Shown: positions 1 to 11,309 of the stretch, one piece after another | How the letters are laid out: each line of letters opens with the position of its first letter | Numbering within the stretch: the first letter of the stretch is position 1 | Assembly: GCA_964059195.1 (NCBI GenBank) | Contig: CAXKWD010000001.1 | Span: 218,248,484 to 218,312,483, forward strand | Source of the DNA: Ectobius pallidus | Lineage: Eukaryota; Arthropoda; Insecta; Blattodea; Ectobiidae | DNA: 64,000 bases | Reading direction: 5' to 3' | Made by a program: the position numbers and the translations under genes | Notes under the pieces: model-generated | The model's input: only the letters and a program-made list of their open reading frames with translations | The model's database searches: none | Told to the model about the DNA's origin: nothing

Positions 1-295
1 TTTAGAATATCAAGGCCCGAAGACATATGAAATTTTCAACCTACACGGAAGAGGGATAATCAATATAGGCCTAAATATGGTCAAACATTGTTCGATTTGG
101 ACGAAACTCACTGTACAGGGGTTTTCTGGGCCAAGGAACTCGAATCTGAGGTCGCTTTTACCAGGCGACGCTATCTAATCGTGGTATGTAGTCCACGTGA
201 TTTAGGTGTTAATAAATATAATGATTTAACTATTATGCTCTTAATTTTTAATTTTTGAAATAATTATCGCGGGCGAAGCCGCGGGCACATGCTAG
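1..295 (+). mobile_element. Helitron, 3' part (non-autonomous), cut by window start
   Basis: The right end has the hallmarks of a Helitron 3' terminus: a GC-rich hairpin (CGCGGGC, GAA loop, GCCGCG, with one bulged G) about 12 nt before a terminal CTAG at 292-295, followed by host T. The same body and end recur at 18467-19187, 19459-20815 (reverse), 34430-36497 and 45487-51690 (reverse). No Rep/helicase coding is seen, so the copy is non-autonomous. The 5' end lies outside the window. Confidence 0.8.
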
Positions 296-297
296 TG

Positions 298-634
298 TAA
301 CAATAAGAGAGGAGTTAGGTATCCACTCCGTTAAAAGAATATTGGAAAAAAGACAGCTTAAATGGTATGGACATGTATCCCGCATGCCAGAAGAAAGAAA
401 ACCAAAACAGTATTTAGAAGCAAGACCAGTAGGCAAAAGAGCAAGGGGAAGGCCACGTATGCTATACCAGGAATACATTGAGGAGTTGGGAAAAGCAAAG
501 GGAAAGACATGGACAGAAATGAAGAGAATGGTAATGGACCGAGATGAGTGGAGGAAATGGGTAGAGGCTGGTACTCCACGCTTAACAGCACAAAGGAGTT
601 AGAGAAAGAAGAAGAAGAAGAAGAAGAAGAAGAT
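298..634 (+). mobile_element. RTE-like LINE 3' fragment
   Basis: Positions 320-601 read as the C-terminal tail of a non-LTR reverse transcriptase, with the family signature WYGHVSRMPEER and a KRARGRPR basic stretch, ending in a stop at 600-602. A (GAA)n tract at 605-634 follows at once and looks like the element's 3' tail. Only this 3' stub is present, as expected of a 5'-truncated insertion. It abuts the preceding Helitron end. The clade assignment comes from recall of similar C-termini. Confidence 0.65.
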
Positions 635-648
635 AATTGAAGAGAGTA

Positions 649-878
649 CTTTTATAAGGGTCTAAGTGCCAAAACCACAATTTTTCAGCTGATAATTTTA
701 AATGGATCTATGTACCCAGACCAATGCATTTCAGAAGGGTCCAAGATCCAGGGAAAGCCACGTTAGTAGCAATAAATTTTAAGATATAGCGCTGGGTCTA
801 TCTCCGGCATGTCTTTCTATGAGTCTATATCTTGTTTCCTACAAAATGATGATTTTGGCACTTAGACCCTTATAAAAG
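649..878. mobile_element. MITE with TA target duplication
   Basis: A 230-bp element with terminal inverted repeats beginning CTTTTATAAGGGTCTAAGTG at both ends. It is flanked by TA at 647-648 and 879-880, which indicates a Tc1/mariner-type insertion. There is no coding capacity. Confidence 0.8.
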
Positions 879-884
879 TAAACG

Positions 885-1250
885 CTTCAATTAAAAAGCT
901 AAAAACCAGACTTCGGGGTGAATTTCACGATTGGAGTGCGCTACCCAGGAAAAAAATGAGCTAACATTCAAGTTCCCTAGCCTAAGAAACCTCTGCATAG
1001 TGAGTTTCATCCAATTCATTCAATGTTTTCTCATTTAGACCTCCACTGATGATCCCCTTCTGTCCACAACAAACAAAATTTATATATCTTTGTGAGTTGT
1101 AAGCAAATGAAACAAATAGTTCAGATTAACAAAATTGAAGCTGTCAATAAATTGTTGTGTTGTATTGCAAAAAATTGATTTCAGCAATGCTCTTTCCCCC
1201 CCCCCCCCCCCTCGGTTGCTATGGTAACCGAGGAAGGTCACCTTCAATTA
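885..1250 (-). repeat. Helitron-derived fragment with a C homopolymer
   Basis: The stretch matches 51700-52010 and 55687-55895 and, more loosely, the interior of the reverse Helitron at 45600-45830 (shared motifs TAGTGAGTTTC, CAATGTTTTC and GTAAACAAATGAA). It is read as a decayed, minus-oriented Helitron segment. A run of 16 C occupies 1196-1211. Confidence 0.5.
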
Positions 1251-2118
1251 ATTTCACAATTGAATACCGACTTGTTAATAGGTAGCATTGGATCTACATG
1301 GAAAGCTAGATCTAATCTGATCTAAAGTTTAGAGTTAAGATTTTTTTTCTGTGATTAGTAATCACTTGGGTATTGAATACCAGCTTAAAATGCCCGGTGC
1401 CGCTCGGGTTTTGTATTTTGACATTCCAAATTAACTTTTAAGGACTTTTTATTTTCAACTCTAGGTCCTTAAATAGGTATGTAGAATTTGAAATGAGGAA
1501 GATTGACATCACACAAACTATTCCCTCAGAAAATGCTTGATATAGCTTTATATGGCTTTTTATGGCTCTAGAGTATGTAGAATTTTGCACCCCATTGCCG
1601 CTACACACCATGCCTGGTTTGGGTTCAAATAAGAAGAAACAGAATTTCCAGTTACATAATATTGTCCTGTCTTTGTGGAATATTTTATTTCTCACACTCA
1701 TGTTACCGTACAACAGTTTCGGGGCTGAAATAAAAAATTATTCAATATCATTCTCATACTTGGAATTATATTACAGAACATTAGAATGGTACAAAGAAAG
1801 AAAATTGAATGTAAGTGGAAAGGAAATAAAATGGAGTCTAGTGGAGTGTAAACATTTTATTATTGGTACCATAGTTTTATGACCACAATAACTTACAAAG
1901 AGAACAAAGGAGCATTAAGAATAAGCTCGAGTCAATGTTTTGTACACAATTTATATTATTTCATTGTACAAGTTTGACCCAGCAAGGAAGGTGAATTCAG
2001 ACTGAAGAAACACTCTTGCGATAGAGATTGCAATACACAAGGTATGAAGTGTTGAATGTGCATTAGGTATGATATAACCTTCGTAGTTTCTTCTAATTTG
2101 TTTTAATAACATTGCATG
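1251..2118. other. unassigned AT-rich sequence
   Basis: Only short open frames occur (longest about 106 codons at 1562-1882) with no recognisable domain or coding-like composition. No terminal repeats were found. Confidence 0.5.
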
Positions 2119-2120
2119 TA

Positions 2121-2762
2121 CAAGGCCCATCCACAAAGTAAGTTTCCTGGGGCTGTTTACAGAAACAAAGCAAGGAAATATTTATTGCGACAGCAAGTGT
2201 TCAGCTATTTTTCAAGATATTTGCCACCGGAATGGAACATTTGTCATACAGTGAAACCAGATTTTGAACACCTGTGTCGTAGAAGTCTGCCGCCTTGGAT
2301 TTGAACCACTGTGTGACAAACATCTCTCCCTCTCTGTCATTTCTTGAGATTTAGGAAAAGATGGAAATACTGGAAGCGAAGACCGGGCTGTAGGGTGGAT
2401 GTTTAAACACCTCCTAGCAAGTCTTCTGCAGAAGTTTGACTGGGAGGTGCTTAAACATCCACTCTCTAAAGCCTGGACCTTGCTCCCGTGATTTTCATCT
2501 TTTCCTACACTTCACGAAATGACAAAGAATGACGGAGAGGCGAAGGTGGTTGTCACACAGTGGTTCAAATCCCAGGCGGCACACTTCTACGACACAATGT
2601 TCAGAAGTTGATCCCATGGTATGGCAAATGTTTCAATGCCGTGGCGAATATGTTGAAAAATAGCTAAACACTTGCTGTGTCTGTTGCAATAAATATTTTC
2701 TTGAAATTGTGTTTTGTTTCTGTAAAGGGTCCCAGGGAAACTTACTTCGTGGACGGCCCTCA
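2121..2762. mobile_element. Palindromic mariner-derived MITE
   Basis: The termini are inverted copies of a mariner-type end (GGGCCGTCCACGAAGTAAG on the right, GGCCCATCCACAAAGTAAG on the left) with TA at 2119-2120 and 2763-2764. Both arms are derived from the 3' end of a mariner transposase. In the right arm, frames around 2550-2640 still show the motif TQWFKSQAAHFYD with stops and frameshifts. The two arms meet near 2440, so the element is a foldback of two transposase tails and not a simple internal deletion. A related copy starts at 57599. Confidence 0.75.
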
Positions 2763-3205
2763 TATTCTACTGAATTTATAATTCTCGAATTTTTCTATTT
2801 TGTAGCGATGAAAATTAATATTTACTTAGCTAAACTAATCGACTCATACTCACTGTTACTTTCTGGAGCAATTTCAACTGCATAGACAGGCATCTTCAGC
2901 AGCTGACTCACATGTTACCAATGTTTTAATCGGGAAGAAGTTTGTGTATGATTTTCTCATCTCTATCTATATTATAATGTGCAGATTTCCATATCTGACA
3001 GACATCAAGAAAGATGTGGAATTTCTTCTGTACATTAACCACAAAGGTCATATCCTCAATCCACTTGAGCAATATGAAATATACAAACGCTCAGTACAAG
3101 ACAACACAAGCATCTTAAACAAACTGCAGTTTAATCACATATATTAAATTTCTTCCTGACTGCAACTTGGCAACATGAGAGTCAGTTGCTGAAGATGGCT
3201 ATCTA

Positions 3206-3972
3206 CAGGGTCGTCGCACGAGCGGGGCGATCGCGACCAGGGGGGCGCCGTGGCAACGGCAAAAATAAAACAACAAACTTTGAAAAAATAAGTAGGATGT
3301 ACATAACACAGTTTTAAAGTTAGGTATAACTGAATTTTGAATATTACGTTTTATGTTTTTATTGAACAAATGAATATTTGACACCAATAACTTTAGCCCT
3401 ATATTTGTACTAAGTTATCCCAAAATAAATATTTCCTTATAAAGGCATATTTACGATCAACTACGTCACAGGAGAGACTGAATTCTTTGGCCTTCTTGTC
3501 CATTGAAAACGACGAAGCACAAAAAATAGACTTGATGGAAATTGTAACGACATTTGCTCGTGCAAAAACCAGGCGAATGCCATTTAATGTTTAGTACCTT
3601 ATCTTAATTTGATAAACGCGGTTCCCTTTTCTAGATTCTATTCAATGTATGTAACGAGGTTTCCCACACTATTAATTTGTAGTCCATTAATAACGCCTAT
3701 AGTATTTTTTTATGATTGTTAAGATTTTCTTACATTACTAAACTTGTATTAATTTGATTTTCAATACAATCTTATTAAAAAAAATTAAATAATTTTATTT
3801 CTGGTATTTTTGTAAGGTAATCCGATTAGGTGTCTCTTTTGGGCACAAAAACGCAGTGAATCCCTACAGATAGGTGGAATGTCGGGAGGGTGCACGTGGG
3901 ATTGAGTTTGGGGGGGGGGGGGCGCCTGACGAAATCTTGCCCCGGGCGCCAACAAACCACGCGACGGCCCTG
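3206..3972 (+). mobile_element. hAT element with transposase C-terminus
   Basis: The 767-bp insertion is bounded by an exact 8-bp TSD GCTATCTA (3198-3205 and 3973-3980). The terminal inverted repeats CAGGGTCGTCGC and CAGGGCCGTCGC are typical of hAT. It interrupts the Penelope remnant inside its hammerhead stem II. A G-rich tract (3910-3922) and GC-rich ends flank an AT-rich interior. Confidence 0.88.
3439..3594 (+). pseudogene. hAT transposase C-terminal fragment
   Basis: The reading frame contains LRSTTSQERLNSLAFLSIEN, the conserved dimerisation-tail motif of hAT transposases and the ZMYM/ZBED-like proteins derived from them. It ends at a TAG at 3592-3594. Only about 50 codons survive, so the element cannot mobilise itself. 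It lies on the same strand as the enclosing element. Confidence 0.75.
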
Positions 3973-4379
3973 GCTATCTATGTAGGTGAAATGCTCCAAT
4001 AAGGTAATTCCATTACCCAGAAAGTAGCAGTGAGTGTCAGTGAAAACATGAATTTACTTACAAGTTTAGGAAAATGTATTAACGTCCTAATAACATAGTA
4101 TTGATAATGTTGTTCTGCAGGATCCTCACGGTAGTGCTTAGAAGGCGATCAGTTGCAAATGGATGCAGCAACTTGTATGTGGGATTGGTTATACATCCAC
4201 CAACCCACAGCTCGACAGGTAGTGTCATCAACACATTGTAGACCTACATAAGAACTAAGGGTTCACATATTTATTTCTTTGCCCTTTCTGAAAAACTGTT
4301 AAATAACCAATAGGCTTGCCAACTTTCATAAGTAAAAATTAGGGACACAGTATACTATTGATTTACACTGAACATTGTA

Positions 4380-4868
4380 CAGGTAGGGAAAAAAGTACGG
4401 ACCGACTCTGGTAGGGAAAAAAAAGCGGACTGACTCTTGTAGCTAATTTCAGAGCCTTAATCAAACCAGTGTCCATGTGTATTCCTTAGACCTGTGTAGT
4501 TGGACAACAGTCGACATTAGAACAAATTTCAATACTAATTTGAGTTGGGAAGATACACAGTGAAGTGATTTCAAACTTAAAGATTGTTGAGATCGGGATT
4601 TGCACACGAACTTCACTTAATAGGTATATTTACCTCAGAATGCATTTCGATGGACAATTTTGAGCTGATGATGGTGAAAATTGTCCATCAAAATGCATTC
4701 TGAGGTAAATATACCTATTAAGTGATGTTCGTGTGCAAATCCCGATCTCAACAATCTTTAAATTTCAATACGTTCCCTGCTATCCTGTGAATGTTGCTAG
4801 GTGTGCGCAGTGGCTCATATTGGCAACTTACATATTTTAGTCGGTCTGCTTTTTTTTCTTCCTACCTG
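4380..4868. mobile_element. MITE, CAGGTAGG terminal-repeat family
   Basis: Terminal inverted repeats start CAGGTAGG and include GCGGACCGACT-like motifs, with TA at 4378-4379 and 4869-4870. A second copy occupies 45103-45370. Comparing the two shows that this copy gained a 224-bp hairpin at 4536-4759 and a partial duplication of its left end. Confidence 0.8.
4536..4759. mobile_element. Foldback hairpin insertion with 12-bp TSD
   Basis: The insertion lies inside the MITE and is flanked by the 12-bp TSD AAATTTCAATAC (4524-4535 and 4760-4771), which occurs once in the uninterrupted copy at 45103-45370. Most of it is a near-perfect inverted repeat with arms of roughly 85-90 bp around a short loop near 4664-4682. 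It has no coding capacity. A diverged single-arm relative lies at about 18290-18380. Confidence 0.8.
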
Positions 4869-4870
4869 TA

Positions 4871-5276
4871 CACTAAGACCATAGTAAACCACTAGTAGGT
4901 CACAGTGGAATGATAATTCTTTCACACTTTGTGTCACTGTTAACTCCATAGGGAGTACTCTAATTTATTCAAACAAAGTTTCCCTCTATACTTCATAGTG
5001 GCCGAGATATACATTTTTCAAAATTTCAATCCCCTCCCGCGACCCTAACCCAATTTTGCTCATTAACGAACTTGTCCGAACTATTGGGCCTAGAAATAAC
5101 ATAATAAAATTTGGTTCAAATATCTTCAAAATTACGGCCGCTAGTGTGTAAAGAAAGATATAAATATGGACATTCTGACTTCACGTGTCCATCTTAGCCT
5201 ACACACGGCCAGTGTGAAAGAATTATCATTCCACTGTGACCTACTAGTGGTTTACTATAAAGTCCGGGTCTTAAAG
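4871..5276. mobile_element. MITE with 50-bp terminal inverted repeats
   Basis: The ends are inverted copies containing GTAAACCACTAGTAGGTCAC and ATTCTTTCACAC. TA at 4869-4870 is shared with the neighbouring MITE, and TA is present at 5277-5278. The interior (CCCTAT..GGGAGTACTC, GACAAGTTCGTTAATGAGC in reverse) recurs at 41345-41590. Confidence 0.7.
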
Positions 5277-5382
5277 TACTCACAGGTTGTAATCGCCACT
5301 GGGTTCATATCTCATATTGAGAACGCCTGGGGTGTACCGGGATATGTGTCGGTTGGAGAATTTAATTGTGTACCGGCATGTT

Positions 5383-5454
5383 GCCATGATAGCTCAGTTG
5401 GTAAGAGCAGCGGCACGGAGATCCAAAGATCCTGGTTCAAATCCCAGCTATGGC
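5383..5454 (+). repeat. tRNA-derived sequence
   Basis: A 72-nt segment has a tRNA-like acceptor (GCCATGA paired with TATGGC), an intact D arm (GCTCAGTTGGTAAGAGC) and a T arm with the B-box GGTTCAAATCCC. The anticodon arm does not pair, so this is not a functional tRNA. The flanks (CATGTTG before, AATTTTTCAG after) match the tRNA palindrome at 38094-38523, making this a single arm of that family. Confidence 0.6.
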
Positions 5455-5460
5455 TTTGAA

Positions 5461-6200
5461 TTTTTCAGTCTGACTTCATCTTTCCATCTTCTTTAATGTC
5501 ATAAAGATTATAAGTTATAAAGTTTTTTTTCTTTTTTCACTTTACAGTGCATTTTCTTCAGTTTAGGTCATTTAATAAAGCCATTTTTAGCACTCTAAAG
5601 TGCATTTTTAAAATTTTTTACGTCATTAATATCCGGGTGTTAGTGACCACACTCAAAAGTTTTGTTAACAGTGTGATTTCCTTTATTGCAGATCAGCGTT
5701 ACTGACTTCATCATTATGCTGCTTACTTATATAGTATTCAAAGCATTCGTGCCTTTCTACACGGCTGCAATGTGTGGGTACATCATCATGAAAATCCTTA
5801 TGCTCATATTGACTGGAAACTTGTGAAAATCTATCAAAACACATCAAATCTTAAGATTTTACATTATCACTCTGCTAAGACTTGATACGACCTAAAAAAC
5901 TTGATAATATGTATGCATTGTTGTCCTAAAATTTATTAAAATATGACAATATTGATGATGAAGACATTGAGCTAAGTACCTTCTCAAACAGTGGTCATGG
6001 GCTGAATAAATGAAAGTCGACAATAATTTCACAATTATAGCAAAAAGAGGGCAGCTTCATTTTTGAATTATTAAAGCTATGAACTTATCATACTCAGAAA
6101 ATAACAGTTCTTTCATTTGATGCACAAAGGTGGCATCTCTGAGCATTCTTCATGTTCTTGTTGGTCAATAGATGGCGCTGATTCCTTCGTGTCCCAATTG
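5461..6200. other. unassigned AT-rich sequence
   Basis: No supported ORF, terminal repeat or RNA gene was seen. Confidence 0.5.
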
Positions 6201-6203
6201 GTA

Positions 6204-6327
6204 CGAGACGCATCCATAAAGTAAGTTTCCCTGGAGCCGTTTACAGAAACAAAACAAAATTTCTTGGAAATATTCATTGCAACATATACAGCACGCATTC
6301 ACCTATTTTCAACATATCTGCCTGGGC
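6204..6327 (-). mobile_element. Mariner end fragment
   Basis: It begins after TA at 6202-6203 with CGAGACGCATCCATAAAGTA, the same terminal sequence as the elements at 2121 and 57599. The transposase-tail frame is visible on the minus strand. It stops abruptly at a junction with the following SINE-like repeat. Confidence 0.6.
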
Positions 6328-7590
6328 TCGATCCCCATTACCTTCTCTGATCTTTCTGAGATAGGGAGGTCTGGAATGGGGTGCACTCGGCCTTCTGATG
6401 CAAACTGAGGAGTTACAGTGGTATTAATGAGAGGTGGCAGTCAGATGCGCGTGAGAGAGGTGACGCATGTAGGAGGAATCATGGGGAGGGGTAAAAATCT
6501 AGCGGGAGAGGAGAAGCGATTGTAACGAGGTCTCTTGTTTCTTCACTGCATTATACGATCTTACCGCTCTGAAAGCAACGACATAACTAACCCATACACC
6601 CCTCCATGCAGTACAAATGTTTATTGGACTCGTCTGCATCTACTGAGCATTAGCGTTGCCACCTGTCCCGAATTAGGCGGGACATCCCGCATTTTAAGAA
6701 CATTTTCAGCGTCCCGAATTATGCCTAAGAGGGACGCATTATATTGCGGGATGCAAAATTATTCCAAAACAAAATATGAGACGGTAAATTATTCTTAGTG
6801 GCATATTTTGTGAATTTCGACTCATGATTAAGATATCGATATTGTTCCATCGCTAAAATGTATCGTGTTGGCAGCAGTGAAATCACCGTCAAAGACTCTG
6901 TGAAGGCACTTAATGTAGAATCTGATGTTAATTTGGATGAGTTACATGAGGAATTCTGCTTTAGTTCCTGGTAGCAATGCATTTGTGGATAGATTGTCCT
7001 CTCATGAATCTAAAATGCACAGAATTCAGAGACAAGTGCTCAGCTGACCTCATAAAGAGTGAAATAATAATTTATACAAATGTTATAGATACCTGTAATC
7101 ACTATGTAGTGAGAGTGCCACATATCAAAGAACTATTAGAACTGCCAAATCAAAAAAGAAATACAGCTTCAAGTCGTGAATTTGCCCAGGTTTTTTTATT
7201 TTATTATTATCATGCTAATCTTTTCTTTTCTAATGTTAGTGTTACTGTTACACAGATTTTTGGCTTTGAAATGAATATATTCCATCTTTCTATTATTAAT
7301 GCATTGTTCCAAGTAAGAATTTAGGTATGAAGATCGGCGATCTGCATATATTCGATAAGTGTCCCTCCTTATCCCTACAGAAAGGTGGCAACCCTACTGA
7401 GCATCCATCCTTGGACTGCCACGTCTCATTAATACTACTGTACTTGATAAAGAAATAGTGGCTCTGGTCATGGAACCCACCATTAATGGCCGTGGATGTC
7501 GGCATGGAGACATGCTCCCAATCCTGCCATCTGCCTATGGTAGTTGACGCAGCAGTCGGGTGGTAGGACTTTAGGGATGTAGCACCACAG
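6328..7590 (-). repeat. SINE-like repeat, broken and interrupted
   Basis: Segments at 6340-6385 and 7440-7580 are reverse-complement matches to the repeat at 52860-53190 (shared motifs CCATTAATGGCCGTGG and GGTCTGGAATGGGGTGCA). A hAT element sits between them at 6651-7396, and the remaining middle is diverged. Confidence 0.5.
6651..7396. mobile_element. hAT non-autonomous element
   Basis: The 746-bp element has 8-bp TSDs CTGAGCAT at 6643-6650 and 7397-7404. Its terminal inverted repeats are TAGCGTTGCCACCT and TAGGGTTGCCACCT. It encloses an open frame of 115 codons (6977-7324) without a recognised domain. Confidence 0.85.
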
Positions 7591-7851
7591 AGTTTAGTTT
7601 TTTAAAATAATAATTAAAAGTAAGGAATTGGGACAATTGCTGTCTTGTGGGATGACAGAAGGTTCTAGAATGTAAATAGGCCTACTGTCCAGCTTGCATA
7701 TAACAATCCTCAGGTTGAAATAGGGCGAGTATTTTAAAGCCTTATTTTATTATTATTATTATTTTGTATTCAATTAAATTTGATTGTATTAGATAATTAT
7801 TTTTTATGAATAAAATAAATCAACGCAAAAAAAAAAGAAAGAAAAAAAAAA

Positions 7852-8769
7852 CGAGTAACGGATACTAAATTTTTAGGCCTAACTATAGACCAACATTTAA
7901 CTTGGAAAGGACACATCAACAATATATGTAGCAAAATTTCTCCAGTTATAGGGATATTTAGGCGAATAAGGGGAATATTGTCAACTCCTGGCTTGAGATC
8001 CTTATATTATTCACTAATACAGTCTCACATAACTTACATGTTATTTATCTGGGGTCGTTTTCATAAAATGGATCTTCAACCATTAAGAGTACTTCAGAAT
8101 AGAGCAATCAGAATTTTACTAGGTGCACATTATTTGACACCAACTCGCATTCTTTATGAACAATCGAAAATCTTGCCGTTTGAGACCTTAGTTAAAGTAA
8201 ATGCCATTACATATATGCACAGAGTAGTACATGGTAACATCCACAGTAATTTTCCAATAGAATATAACAAAGACATTCATAACTATGAAACAAGGCAAAA
8301 ACAGAACATATACCTCACACATTCTTCAACTGTAACTTATGGGACAAAGGGATTAAAATATTATTTGATCAAAACATATAATGAATTACCACAAGAACAA
8401 AAGAATATATTAAATTATAACAAATTTAAATCACAAATAAAACTCTTTTTAAAATCTAAGATTAATTAAGTTCTTTGATATAGTAATAAATAGATACTGT
8501 ATATTGATCACTATTATACTATGTAACTATGTTTCCCTTCATCATCTATCATTTCACTTCACTCTTAAAATCAAGTCATTTTGTTTTGTGTTCCTATATT
8601 CTGTACCTCTTCACTCTTGTACCTCTTGTATATTTATTGTTATTTGTAATAAGTTATTTGTAATTGAAAATTTATGTATCACAATGCATGTCATGTTGTA
8701 TATAGCCCCTTAAGGTGAGCTTTGCTCGTTGGGGTTTTCTTACAATAAATAAATAAATAAATAAATAAA
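7852..8769 (+). mobile_element. CR1-like LINE, 5'-truncated
   Basis: The frame from 7852 to the stop at 8467-8469 encodes the end of a reverse transcriptase and its thumb region (KFLGLTIDQHLTWKGHI, then HNYETRQKQN and the final KSKIN). It belongs to the CR1/L2-type group, which has no RNase H. A 3' UTR of about 270 bp ends in an (AATA)n tail at 8742-8769. Catalytic palm motifs are missing because of 5' truncation. Confidence 0.75.
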
Positions 8770-8945
8770 ATCAGGTAAACTGATATAACAAAGTGCCAGT
8801 ATGCTTTTTTAATCAGTAATAATTGCAGTTATGATATACAGAAAATAAGTTTTTTTTTTTTTTTTTAAAATAGATCTTCTAGTTAAACTCCAGATACATT
8901 CATTAAGCAGGGCTTACGGAAGAACAAAGGTCTAAAGTTTGATTC
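8770..8945 (-). mobile_element. Helentron-like 3' end fragment
   Basis: It carries the terminal hairpin ATCAG-GTAAA-CTGAT (8770-8784) and the internal copy of the terminal repeat AAGTGCCAGTATG (8791-8803), as in the complete elements at 43099, 55895 and 60386. Homology continues to about 8945. It abuts the LINE tail. It may be the far end of the element whose repeats lie at 11310-11822, split by the LINE at 9185-10437, but this is unproven. Confidence 0.6.
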
Positions 8946-9184
8946 TTAACCTTAATTCATATTGGTATACACTGATATACTAATTCTTAAAATATGTAAA
9001 CATTTTACAAAATGCATTGACAATGAAATAGTACAGTAAGCCAATAAGAAGAGGATAGTTCCACCTAGCGGTATGCAGTTTTGTTCTGAGTATAGGCTTA
9101 TGCAATTTTAACGCAACGCAATAACTTTAAAGATAGTTTCTGTTCGTGAAATAACATTTATAGGCTAATGCTATCATTCTTTAG

Positions 9185-10437
9185 GATTGATGTTGTAGGT
9201 CAAGTTTTAGGTCTTTTGACATGTCAAAAGCGTTCGATACAATTGACCATAATACATTATGCAATAAACTAGCCTACTATGGGGTAGAACCATCTGCAAT
9301 AGAAACCTTGAGATCTTACTTAAGTGACAGAACTCAGTATGTATATAAAAATGGCATTTTATCAAAGGGCAGGCATGTTAAGTATGGTGTTCCTCAGGGT
9401 TCCATAATGGGACCCATTTTGTTTATTATATATATAAATGACCTGCCTCTTAGTGTAACCGAAAACAAACTTGATAGCGAGGGTTACTTATTTGCCGATG
9501 ACTTTGGTCTGAGAGTCAGTGGTAAAAACATTGAAGCAGTCAGTAATGCTGTTACAGAAAACACAATAGTAGTGAATGATTGGTGTGCTGCCAATAACCT
9601 TAGTCTGAATAATGACAAAACCTGTGATATTACTTTTAGTTTTGACAAACGCATTGCTAGCCGCAAGTCAGTAAAATTTCTAGGGCTTCACCTAGATACA
9701 AATCTTGACTGGAAATCTCATATTGATCAAATAGCTAGTAAGTTAAGTAAAGGTTTGTTTGTTCTACGGAGACTAAGTGGTATTGTAGAAAATAGTATAT
9801 TAATAAGCGTTTACTATGCCCACATTAACAGCCATCTCTCTTATGGGATTCAGCTATGGGGAAATAGTACTTTGGCTACCAAACTATTTATACTTCAGAA
9901 GAGAGCTCTCAGAATAATTTACAAAGCTCCTCCAATGACTCATTGTAGACCATTGTTTGTAAAATCAGGTATATTGACTGTTCCATCTCTTTATATCTAT
10001 TCATGTTTGCTATATGTAAAAAGAAACTTAAATCAATTCGCGATAAATAGTGATATTCACTCTCATAACACCAGACAAAAGTTAAATCTCAGAGTTCATT
10101 ATCACCATTATAGTAACTCAATGAAAAACTGGTATGCAATGTCAACTAGGCTGTATAATTCTCTTCCTTCAAATGTTAAAGAGTTGGCATTTACCAATTT
10201 TAAAAACTATCTTAGGAAAATTCTAGCCTCAAATTGTCTGTACACAGTTGATGATTTCTTTGATATATTTTAACCATGGTAATTTTGTGTTTCTAGGAAT
10301 GGTTCTTGTACTGCAAATTTATATTGTTCTTGTGTATTATTTTATATTGCATATTATTTTATATTAATTTGACGTTGTCATGGCATTTATATAATGTTCT
10401 CTGACAATAAAGGATTGATTGATTGATTGATTGACAA
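9185..10437 (+). mobile_element. CR1/L2-like LINE, 5'-truncated
   Basis: The open frame 9221-10273 (350 codons) covers most of a reverse transcriptase: SKAFDTIDH (palm A), GVPQGSIMGPILF (about residue 58) and FADD (about residue 90), then the LGLHLD region and a HNTRQKLNLR tail motif shared with the LINE at 7852. The ATG is internal to the domain because the copy is 5'-truncated. A 3' UTR follows and ends in a (TGAT)n tail at about 10415-10434. The frame is intact, suggesting a fairly recent copy. It does not encode the endonuclease. Confidence 0.85.
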
Positions 10438-10539
10438 TGAATTCCGAGTTTTTTAAAGAAAAATATAATACTTATTTAAGCACATTGACAAAATAGGACA
10501 TAAGAATGGAATAGGCTCAATTTAACACAATTGATAATA

Positions 10540-10640
10540 ATAATAATAAAAAAAAATCTGCTTCAGGGTGGACTCGAACGTGATATCTCTTGATTACTAG
10601 ACAAGCACCTTACCCCAAGACCAAACCACACTGCGACTTT
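10540..10640 (-). repeat. tRNA-Thr-related SINE head with (TAA)n
   Basis: The reverse strand reads as a tRNA-like cloverleaf with D-arm GGTCTTGGGGTAAGG, anticodon loop CTAGTAA (AGT, Thr) and T-arm B-box ACGTTCGAGTCC. An (ATT)n/(TAA)n tract at 10533-10555 lies downstream, as in tRNA-derived SINEs. Confidence 0.6.
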
Positions 10641-11309
10641 TGAGTGTCCAATACCAAAGAATACTATTTCGTCGTTGCTCACAGAAGAGAAAAATCACCG
10701 TATTTTGAAATTAGGCTATATATCGTGCCTGCTAGATTTATTATGGTACAATGTTGAATTATTTCATTAATTAGTACTATAATATTCGCGATATCTGAGT
10801 GATAAATTAGGATGAGGCCCTCGTTGAAGCAGAGGTACCAACCTAACCATATTCCGAAAGCTTAATGTTTTTATTTATTAAGAGGTCAGGGATTATAAAT
10901 CTGACATAGGCTGAAGTAAAATTCAATGCTTTAATCTAATTGTAATCAATTTTAGCAAAATAATTAGTCATTATACAGCAGCATTTCATCTATAATCGTA
11001 CATATGGGAACATTTGTTTTTCATGTAGATGTCAAACTGTCCATGGCAACTGAAGGAAGCTTTATAAGCTGTCATTAATTGATGACGCTATAAGAAAGAA
11101 CCGAGAATTTGATTTTGCATTTGAAGAAGGTGCCTTCTTTTTACCCTCCTTTACTAAAGAAGGTTTCGACAGGAATTGAAGGCTTGTTCCAGAATTTCCC
11201 TTTATTTACCTTAGTTACGGGACTCGCCCGCTGATTGGTTGGCCGCGAGCCAATCAAAATGCTTCGAAATGAACCAAAATATTATAATAAATTTGACTGA
11301 TAATTACTC
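10641..11309. other. unassigned sequence
   Basis: No coding frame or terminal repeat is supported. Confidence 0.4.

Larger units (their letters stand above)
2790..4060 (+). mobile_element. Penelope-like element remnant with inverted end, split by a hAT element
   Basis: The left part (2790-2970) is the inverted terminus. The right part (2975-3205, resuming at 3973) is the 3' end of a Penelope-like ORF, with the peptide motif HILNPLEQYEIYKRS near 3050-3095 that matches the better copy at 34555-36376. Both termini carry a degraded hammerhead-ribozyme motif (CTGAAGA, stem II, GAAA). The GIY-YIG core is lost. Ends are approximate because no clear TSD was found. Confidence 0.65.

Noticed and set aside
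4640..4700. Hammerhead ribozyme at the loop of the 4536-4759 hairpin (CTGATGA and GAAA present)
   Set aside because: No stem II can form between CTGATGA and GAAA, so the core match is probably coincidental.
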